Below are positions 51,634 through 57,860 of a stretch of DNA of 64,000 nt, piece by piece. Position numbers and translations under genes: made by a program. Each line of letters starts with the position of its first letter. Within the stretch, counting starts at the first letter, position 1. This stretch comes from BOG-932 sp965276835 (GTDB taxonomy: Bacteria > Pseudomonadota > Alphaproteobacteria > BOG-932 > Roseiterribacteraceae). Under the pieces are notes generated by a model. It was not told the DNA's origin, ran no database searches, and saw nothing but the letters and a program-made list of their open reading frames with translations. Location of the stretch: assembly GCA_965276835.1 (NCBI GenBank), contig OZ255631.1, forward strand, positions 5,642,001 through 5,706,000, read 5' to 3'.

Positions 51634-52917
51634 TTGGGACAGACTCTGACGGAAAAAATCATCGCGCGGGCTGGTGGCCTGTCTGAGGTCCGGCCGGGGC
51701 AGATCGTGACGGTCAAGGTCGATCTGGCGATGGCTCACGATTCTTCCGGTCCTCGCCGATGGCGGCCCCGGCTCGAGGAACTGGGCGTAGGGCTTTGGGA
51801 TCCTGAGCGGGTCGTGATCGTATCCGACCACTATGTCCCGGCCGTCGATCCTGCTTCGGCGCAGATATTGCACGGCGTCAGGCAATTCGTGGCGGATTAC
51901 GGCGTGAAGCATTTCTACGACATGCAGGGCATCTGTCATGTCGTACTGCCCGAACATGGTCATTTGCTGCCGGGGATGCTGCTGGCCGGTGGTGATAGCC
52001 ACTCACCCATGGCAGGCGCGTTCGGCTGCTATATGGCCGGCTTTGGCGCAACCGACATGACAGGCATCGTCGTAACCGGCGAGACTTGGCTTGACGTTCC
52101 GGAGACGATCCGGGTCGACTGGTCCGGGTCGTTCGGCCCCGGTGTCGTCGCCAAGGATGTGATGCTGTTCCTGTGCCGGGAGCTTGGCATGGATAACGCA
52201 TCACGGGTGATCGAATTTGGCGGACCGGCCGTGCGCGCCATGTTGATGGAGGCGCGCATGGTCCTCTGCAACATGACGGCGGAGCTCGGTGCGGATACCG
52301 GCATCATCGAACCGGACGACAAGACGCTGGCCCATATCGCCGCTCATGGCGGCAACCCGCCGCCGGATGCGCTGTCATGGCGATCCGACGATGACGCCAA
52401 TTATTTTTCCATCATGAGCTTCGAAGCGGCGGAACTCTCGCCGCAGGTCGCCGCACCGCATTCGCCGGCCAATAGCGCGGCGGTTGACGAGCATAGCGGG
52501 GTGAGAATCGATCAGGCCTATATCGGCGCCTGTGTCGGCGCGAAGCTGGACGATCTGGAGATGGCGGCGCGCATCCTGCGGGGGCGGCACATCGCACCTA
52601 ACGTCCGTTTGCTCGTCGCACCAGCTTCGGCGCGGATCACACGTGAGGCGGCGAATGACGGAACATTGGGCGTATTGATCGAAGCCGGCGCGATCTTGCT
52701 GCCGTCGGGATGCGGCGCCTGCGCCGGCATGGGGGCGGGCTTATTGACGTCGGGCGATGTTTGTATTTCCACGACAAACCGAAACTTCAAGGGCCGCATG
52801 GGCGACCCGGGCTCATCGGTTTATCTGGCGAATCCCTATTCGGTGGCGGCCGCGGCGGTAGCGGGCCATATCGTCGATCCACGCGAGATGCTCGCTGAGC
52901 AGATGGGACAAGCATGA
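51634..52917 (+). CDS. Aconitase-family hydratase large subunit (archaeal LeuC/DmdA-like)
   Basis: 427 aa from TTG at 51634. Shorter than bacterial LeuC and with the pattern of the archaeal-type LeuC/homoaconitase group: LLAGGDSHSPMAGAFGCYMA and cysteines in YIGACVGAKLDDL and SGCGACAGMGAGLL for the 4Fe-4S cluster. Dimethylmaleate hydratase of anaerobic nicotinate degradation belongs to this branch, so hydration of an alkyl-substituted maleate is a reasonable hypothesis. It overlaps its small subunit by 4 bases. Regulated from the divergent promoter with the AT-rich operator. Confidence 0.88.
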   Translation: MGQTLTEKIIARAGGLSEVRPGQIVTVKVDLAMAHDSSGPRRWRPRLEELGVGLWDPERVVIVSDHYVPAVDPASAQILHGVRQFVADYGVKHFYDMQGICHVVLPEHGHLLPGMLLAGGDSHSPMAGAFGCYMAGFGATDMTGIVVTGETWLDVPETIRVDWSGSFGPGVVAKDVMLFLCRELGMDNASRVIEFGGPAVRAMLMEARMVLCNMTAELGADTGIIEPDDKTLAHIAAHGGNPPPDALSWRSDDDANYFSIMSFEAAELSPQVAAPHSPANSAAVDEHSGVRIDQAYIGACVGAKLDDLEMAARILRGRHIAPNVRLLVAPASARITREAANDGTLGVLIEAGAILLPSGCGACAGMGAGLLTSGDVCISTTNRNFKGRMGDPGSSVYLANPYSVAAAAVAGHIVDPREMLAEQMGQA

Positions 52918-53429
52918 GCGATAACAGCCAAATCGGCCGAGCCTGGGTTTTCGGCGATCGGATCGATACCGATGTCTTGGCACCTGGACATCTGATGAAG
53001 CTATCCGCGGAAGACCTGGCCCGTCACTGCCTCGAGGCGATCTCCCCGGATTTCGCAATTGAGGTTCGCCCCGGCGATATGGTGGTGGCCGGCCGCAGCT
53101 TCGGCATCGGCTCGAGCCGGGAGCAGGCGGCGGTGTCTCTGAAGCTGCTCGGCGTCAAAGCGATCCTGGCGACGTCGTTTGCCCGCATCTTCTGGCGCAA
53201 TGCGCTCAATCTCGGGTTGCCGGCATTGACGATGCCCGAGGCCGCCGAGATCAGGCAGGGGGATAGTATCTCGGTCGATCCAGCGTCGGGCCGGGTCGAG
53301 AACGTGACGAGCGGGCAAATCTATCAGGTTCAGCCATTGCCCGCGCATTTGCTCAATATCGTCGAAGAGGGCGGATTGATGCCTTTTCTGAAAAGCCGCT
53401 ACGGTCGGGATGCGAAGGCCGCGACCTGA
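52914..53429 (+). CDS. Aconitase-family hydratase small subunit (archaeal LeuD/DmdB-like)
   Basis: 171 aa, the size of archaeal-type LeuD. RIDTDVLAPGHLM and FGIGSSREQAAVSLKLLG are conserved; the usual GCGSSRE reads GIGSSRE, a change also common in this short-subunit branch. SFARIFWRNALNLGLPAL follows. It is the partner of the upstream large subunit. Its 3' end overlaps the convergent deacetylase-like gene by 31 bases. Confidence 0.88.
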   Translation: MSDNSQIGRAWVFGDRIDTDVLAPGHLMKLSAEDLARHCLEAISPDFAIEVRPGDMVVAGRSFGIGSSREQAAVSLKLLGVKAILATSFARIFWRNALNLGLPALTMPEAAEIRQGDSISVDPASGRVENVTSGQIYQVQPLPAHLLNIVEEGGLMPFLKSRYGRDAKAAT

Positions 53430-54322
53430 TCCGCCGCGGAAATCGGCGCGCAATCGGGCAGTGCGAGCGCGACCGCCAGGCTCTTTTCAAGCGATGAGAT
53501 CCGGTAGGGCTGTCCCATGACATAGGGGCGGACGGTCAGCGACAGGATTTGCGAGCCGAACCGATCGGCTTCATTCCTCAGAAGCTTGGCTGCATCGCCG
53601 ACCTGCAGGACGAACTCTTCCTCGGGCCGCTTATATTCGACCAGGATCTGCCAGTCGTCGAGTTCGTTCGACAAGGGAAGGGCGGTGAGCGTCTTCGTCC
53701 GGGTCTTGAGCTCGGTCGGCAAATCGTCATGGGCCCAGTCGCCGCACCACGTGATTCCGGCTTCGGCGAGCAGGTCAGGTGTCTCAAAGCCTTCCGCGCG
53801 CGCCGGGCTGATCCAGCCTGTCGGCCGAACGCCCGTCACGTTTTCGACCGCGCCCAGCGCATCGGCGATATAACGCCGCTCAATGTCGCGATCGAGGCCA
53901 GAATAGTGCAGCGCGTCGGAATCCCAGCCGTTCGAGCAGATTTCATGCCCGTCGGCGACGATATCCTTGATCAAGGACGGATAGCGCTCAGCCACCGCGC
54001 CCTGAACGGCGAACGTCGCCCTGACGCCAAGCCGCTCGAACAGTTTGAGCATCCGGTAGATTCCGACCCGATTGCCATAATCACGTGTCGTGAAATGACG
54101 CAGGTCCGGATAGGGCGTTTGCATTGCACCGGGCGCCTTGAACGGTTTGCCGGATGGATTCAGTGGGAAGAACTCCACCAGTACAGTCACCCAAAGACCG
54201 AGCTTGATGCTATCGCGCACCGCCAGCGGCGGGCGGTCCCGATAGGGTGACGCAGCGTAGCGGCTGTGATCGGGGCCGGCCTTGCGGGCGGGATAAATCA
54301 GGTAATCATCAGGAAGGGGCAT
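53399..54322 (-). CDS. PuuE-like polysaccharide deacetylase-fold protein (His-lacking copy)
   Basis: 307 aa from the ATG at 54322 (longer starts exist). RDYGNRVGIYRMLKLFERLG and EICSNGWDSDAL identify it with the PuuE/allantoinase branch of the CE4 fold, which opens cyclic ureides. In the sister protein and in PuuE the second motif reads SHGW/SHGI; here it is SNGW, so a presumed metal ligand is lost. It may be inactive or use another mechanism, perhaps as partner of the copy encoded 13 bases upstream. Third gene of the minus-strand group headed by the cysteine hydrolase. Confidence 0.78.
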   Translation of the reverse strand: MPLPDDYLIYPARKAGPDHSRYAASPYRDRPPLAVRDSIKLGLWVTVLVEFFPLNPSGKPFKAPGAMQTPYPDLRHFTTRDYGNRVGIYRMLKLFERLGVRATFAVQGAVAERYPSLIKDIVADGHEICSNGWDSDALHYSGLDRDIERRYIADALGAVENVTGVRPTGWISPARAEGFETPDLLAEAGITWCGDWAHDDLPTELKTRTKTLTALPLSNELDDWQILVEYKRPEEEFVLQVGDAAKLLRNEADRFGSQILSLTVRPYVMGQPYRISSLEKSLAVALALPDCAPISAADQVAAFASRP

Positions 54323-54335
54323 CGCTGAAACCTGC

Positions 54336-55283
54336 CTAAGACGCTGAAGCCGAGAATCCGAAACCGGGCCGGGCCAGGCCGCGTCGGTCGATGTCGGCGA
54401 GCGTCTGGTCATAACAATTGGCGAGGTAGAACTCAGCGATTTCTTTCGCCGTCGTCACCCACACGTCGTCGCGATGGCTGGTGACATAGCGCAGGGCTTC
54501 GCGGAACGGTTCTATGCGGTGCGGGTGCCCGACCTGATAGGCGTGGAGCGGTATGCACATGACGGTGCCGCTGTCGTCGCCCTCCGCCAGAAGCTGGTCG
54601 AAATGGCGCATCAGCACATCGGCATAGGCGCGCGGCGACTGCATATAGGTGCCATAGGTGATCGTGTCGTTGATCTCGAGGCTATATGGCATTGAGATCA
54701 GCTTGCCGGACTGCACCTTCAGCGGTTGCGGCTGGTCGTCCTGGAACAGGTCGCAAGTATACCAGAAGCCATACTCGGCCAGCAGCTCCATCGTCTTTTC
54801 GGTATGGGTCAGCGCCGGCGCGAGATAGCCGCGGATACGCTGGCCGGTCGCCTGTTCGACCGAGCGGATCGAATCCTCGATCACCGCCCGTTCCTGTTCC
54901 TCCGACATGCCGTAGGAATAGCGCGTGTTGTAGATGCCATGGGAGAAGAACTCCCAGTCGCGCGCCACGCAAGCCTCGACGATTTCCGGATGGTGGTCCA
55001 GCATCGCGACCGATAATGAGATGCTGCCGCGCACGCCGCATTCATCCATCGCTTCCATCAGCCGCCAATGGCCGACGCGGTTGCCGTAGTCTCGCAGCGA
55101 ATAGGGCACGATATCGGGGTTGGGCCGGGGCCAGGGCATGCGGCTGGGGTTGTTCGGCGGATCGAATTCATAGAACTCGATATTGGGTGCCACCCAAAAC
55201 GCAACTTTCTTGCCGCCCGGCCAGACGATCTTCGGCCGGTCGCGGTATGGCCAATAATCATAAAGATTCGGATCGCGATGCAT
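54336..55283 (-). CDS. PuuE-like polysaccharide deacetylase-fold protein (His-containing copy)
   Basis: 315 aa from the ATG at 55283. FYEFDPPNNPSRMPWP, then LRDYGNRVGHWRLMEAMDEC and EFFSHGIYNTRYSYGMSEEQ are typical of the PuuE-like allantoinase/putative deacetylase family. Its SHG motif keeps the His. The family hydrolyses amide or cyclic-amide C-N bonds without the TFDDG motif of chitin deacetylases. It lies seven bases after the cysteine-hydrolase gene and 13 bases before the His-lacking copy. Likely role: opening a ring lactam or imide in the pathway. Confidence 0.84.
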   Translation of the reverse strand: MHRDPNLYDYWPYRDRPKIVWPGGKKVAFWVAPNIEFYEFDPPNNPSRMPWPRPNPDIVPYSLRDYGNRVGHWRLMEAMDECGVRGSISLSVAMLDHHPEIVEACVARDWEFFSHGIYNTRYSYGMSEEQERAVIEDSIRSVEQATGQRIRGYLAPALTHTEKTMELLAEYGFWYTCDLFQDDQPQPLKVQSGKLISMPYSLEINDTITYGTYMQSPRAYADVLMRHFDQLLAEGDDSGTVMCIPLHAYQVGHPHRIEPFREALRYVTSHRDDVWVTTAKEIAEFYLANCYDQTLADIDRRGLARPGFGFSASAS

Positions 55284-55290
55284 AGGCGAC

Positions 55291-55980
55291 CTATTCCTTG
55301 AAACCGTTGAACCAATTGATGACTTCGCCGACCGAAACGACGTCGGCATATTTAAGCTGCATGTCGGTCAGGTTGGCGAAATGATAGGATTCATGCTTGT
55401 CGGCGACGCATTCCTCGGGAACGATCGTGCGATAGCCATGCGACAGGCTATCGACCGCCGTCGCCCGCACGCATCCGCTAGTCGAGCCCCCGGTTATGAC
55501 GAGCGTGTCGATGCGGTGCCAGACGAGATAGGAGCTGAGCGGAGTTTCAAAAAAAGCCGATGGCATCCGCTTGGTGAAGACGAGATCGGTGGCATGGTCG
55601 ATCTCGACCCGGAGGTCGAATTGATGCCGCTCTGACTCGTATTTTATATTCTGCAGGCTGTCGGGCGTGTCCGTCCGTGTGCCCCAGACACCGGCATCGC
55701 CGGCATCCGGTTTATAGGCGACATGGGTCCAGATCACCGGCATGCCCGCTTGGCGGGCGAGAGCGGAAATTTCGTTGGTATATTCGATCTGACGCGGATC
55801 GGTGACATAGGACGTCTTGGGAAACAGGTCGGGCCGCGTATAGGCCTGTTGAAAATCGATGTTGACGATGGCCAGGCGTTTTCCGAACCCGAACCGGGCG
55901 CGTGCCGGATTTGCCTTGACCGCCTCATAAAGCTGCCGTGCGGTTTTATCCTCTTGGACCATCGTCGGTTCAAACTGCAT
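55291..55980 (-). CDS. Isochorismatase-fold cysteine hydrolase
   Basis: 229 aa. The catalytic triad is visible: Asp in VNIDFQQAY, Lys in FTKRMPSAFFETPL and Cys in GGSTSGCVRATAVDS. The general layout is closest to N-carbamoylsarcosine amidohydrolase and maleamate amidohydrolase types, which cut amides. First gene of the cysteine hydrolase - PuuE-like - PuuE-like operon, suggesting successive C-N cleavages. The AT-rich operator lies 26 bases upstream of the ATG. Confidence 0.88.
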   Translation of the reverse strand: MQFEPTMVQEDKTARQLYEAVKANPARARFGFGKRLAIVNIDFQQAYTRPDLFPKTSYVTDPRQIEYTNEISALARQAGMPVIWTHVAYKPDAGDAGVWGTRTDTPDSLQNIKYESERHQFDLRVEIDHATDLVFTKRMPSAFFETPLSSYLVWHRIDTLVITGGSTSGCVRATAVDSLSHGYRTIVPEECVADKHESYHFANLTDMQLKYADVVSVGEVINWFNGFKE

Positions 55981-56005
55981 CCTGGCTGTCTCCTCGTTGG
56001 TTTCA

Positions 56006-56027
56006 AATGGTATAAAGCTATATCATT
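56006..56027. promoter_or_regulatory. AT-rich inverted-repeat operator, site B
   Basis: AATGGTATA and TATATCATT separated by AAGC; one mismatch to site A at 51565-51586. It lies between the divergent cysteine hydrolase and MT-5 operons. Confidence 0.7.
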
Positions 56028-56080
56028 AGATTGAACAGAGCCCGCGAGATTCATTGCGCCCAAGATTTTTCGTCCTATAT

Positions 56081-56091
56081 TTGTCCGAACC
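56081..56091 (+). promoter_or_regulatory. GTCCG operator, site 10
   Basis: TTGTCCGAACC, upstream of MT-5 and 54 bases from AT-rich site B, so this promoter may answer both regulators. Confidence 0.6.
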
Positions 56092-56192
56092 ATTTGCATT
56101 TGCAAATCGAGACGTGCAGGCTGCTCACATCGTCGCGGATACTGGTGTTGGCGACGAGCGAATCCCTCGTTTAGCAATTCGGAGGATTGATC

Positions 56193-57377
56193 ATGCTTGA
56201 GCTAAAGCACCTGATGCGGCCGGAACTTAGCGCCGACGAGCGTGCCCGCCAGAATTTCGTCGCGGGTTTACGAGCCTTCGTTTTGAACGATCTGGCCGAC
56301 GATATGCGCTACGCCTACGACACGCGGGTGAAGCCCGCCTTCGAACGCAAGACGGGTCAGGCACCCGCCACCGGCCCCGAAGTCCATAAGGCGATGCGCG
56401 GCGATCCGATGTTTTCGCTCTATTCGGCCCTCCGGGTGAATGCCCAGCGCATGGTGTGGGATTCGGTCGTCCCGGTAGTCGCACGCGAAACGCCGCGCCT
56501 GGCCGCCGTGGCGGGGTCGATCCGGACCAACGGGTCGATTGAAATCGATCCCACCTTGCCGATTCCACGCAATGTCTCGGCGGTTGACGTCCATCTGATG
56601 CCGGGATCGTATAGCCGGGAAAACGGTCCCGACGACCTGACCGCCGGCGCGGTCTACGATCAGGGGCTGGCGGTTTTCTCGTTCGGCCTGATGGGAGAGA
56701 ATCTAGACGATATCGGCCGGTCGATGTCGTATTATATCCATCGGCGATATCCGGATTTTCGGCCGCGGTCGATTCTAGATACCGGTTGTACGATCGGTCA
56801 TAACACCGTGCCTTGGGCCAAGACATATCCGGCGGCCGATGTTCATGCCGTGGATGTCGCCGCGCCGGGCTTGCGCTATGGCCATGCGCGCGCCGCGATG
56901 CAGGACGCGCCGATACATTTCCATCAGATGAATGCCGAAAAATTGGATTTCCCGGACCAGTCGTTCGACTTGGTATTTTCATCGATGTTTCTACATGAAC
57001 TGTCGCTCAAGACCATCGACCAGGTGTTTCGCGAGGCGCATCGGGTTTTACGGCCGGGCGGACTTATGCTGCACATGGAGTTGCCGCCCAATAATCAGAT
57101 GTCGCCCTATGACGGTTTTTATCTGGATTGGGACTGCTATTACAACGATGAGCCATTTTATAAGGCGTTTCGCGACCAGGATCCGAAGTCGCTTTGTGTG
57201 AAGGCGGGTTTCGGTAGCGATGAATTCATCCAGTTTGTTGTCCCCAGCCTCGGGTTTTATGGGGAAGAAACTGTGAATACGGCAATTGACGAGGTCATGG
57301 GCTCGGTAGATAGCGATAAGACTGGCCGTCTTGCCGCTGGCGTACAGTGGTTTGGCTTCGGTGCCTGGAAGGCATGA
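56193..57377 (+). CDS. Methyltransferase-like protein of the five-member family (MT-5)
   Basis: 394 aa from ATG at 56193 with GGAGG seven bases upstream. The N-terminal domain has LRVNAQRMVWDSV (80-92) and DVHLMPGSYSREN (132-144). Motif I is SILDTGCTIGHN (193-204), with Thr at the middle Gly, followed by VHAVDVAAPGLRYGHARA. YYNDEPFYKAF replaces NNNEPFW. It is closest in layout to MT-2. Coupled by an ATGA overlap to small helical protein copy 3. It lies between the amide-hydrolase operon and the TonB receptor. Confidence 0.83.
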   Translation: MLELKHLMRPELSADERARQNFVAGLRAFVLNDLADDMRYAYDTRVKPAFERKTGQAPATGPEVHKAMRGDPMFSLYSALRVNAQRMVWDSVVPVVARETPRLAAVAGSIRTNGSIEIDPTLPIPRNVSAVDVHLMPGSYSRENGPDDLTAGAVYDQGLAVFSFGLMGENLDDIGRSMSYYIHRRYPDFRPRSILDTGCTIGHNTVPWAKTYPAADVHAVDVAAPGLRYGHARAAMQDAPIHFHQMNAEKLDFPDQSFDLVFSSMFLHELSLKTIDQVFREAHRVLRPGGLMLHMELPPNNQMSPYDGFYLDWDCYYNDEPFYKAFRDQDPKSLCVKAGFGSDEFIQFVVPSLGFYGEETVNTAIDEVMGSVDSDKTGRLAAGVQWFGFGAWKA

Positions 57378-57691
57378 TGCAGTCGAACGACGACATCACC
57401 ACTCCGGATCAAGCTCCGCCTGGCATCTATGATGGAGCCGGGCGGCCACGGTTTTTTAGCGATCCCACAATCGATCGTCTGGTCTCGGTGATATTGCAGT
57501 TGACGAGCGAAGTCTGGGTGCTTGCCGAAAGGCTGGAAACTATCGAGCAGTTGGCGCAAGCCAAAGGTCAACTGACCTATTCCCAGATTAAGAACTATAA
57601 GCCTGATCCGGAAGAAGTGCGGCAGCGGAATTCGGACCGAGACCGCTTCGTACAATCCGTGCTCGGGCCGCTTCGCGAAACGCGCGGATAG
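57374..57691 (+). CDS. Small helical protein, methyltransferase-partner-like (copy 3)
   Basis: 105 aa from the ATG at 57374 that overlaps the MT-5 stop. After an acidic, Pro-rich start, RFFSDPTIDRLVSVILQLTS is followed by an amphipathic helix VWVLAERLETIEQLAQAKGQ, then a charged tail. It aligns along its length with copy 1 at 29000-29302 (FFGDPSVDHLMTMVLELST). The overlap with MT-5 suggests a heteromeric complex. No known domain. Confidence 0.7.
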   Translation: MMQSNDDITTPDQAPPGIYDGAGRPRFFSDPTIDRLVSVILQLTSEVWVLAERLETIEQLAQAKGQLTYSQIKNYKPDPEEVRQRNSDRDRFVQSVLGPLRETRG

Positions 57692-57752
57692 CGTCGCCCT
57701 AGCGGCCGATTGTTGCAAAACCGACACAGTCCATCGGTATTCCGTCATTTAA

Positions 57753-57763
57753 TTGTCCGTACC
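57753..57763 (+). promoter_or_regulatory. GTCCG operator, site 11
   Basis: TTGTCCGTACC, 97 bases before the TonB receptor start; identical to the site upstream of the membrane-protein group at 17470-17480. Confidence 0.58.
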
Positions 57764-57860
57764 TAATTGCTCGCGCTGACGGCAGAGGTTAGGCTTCTCA
57801 AAACGTAAGGAACTGAGATCGCGAAAGACTTCAAACAGATTTCATTCTTAGGGGGTTCCG

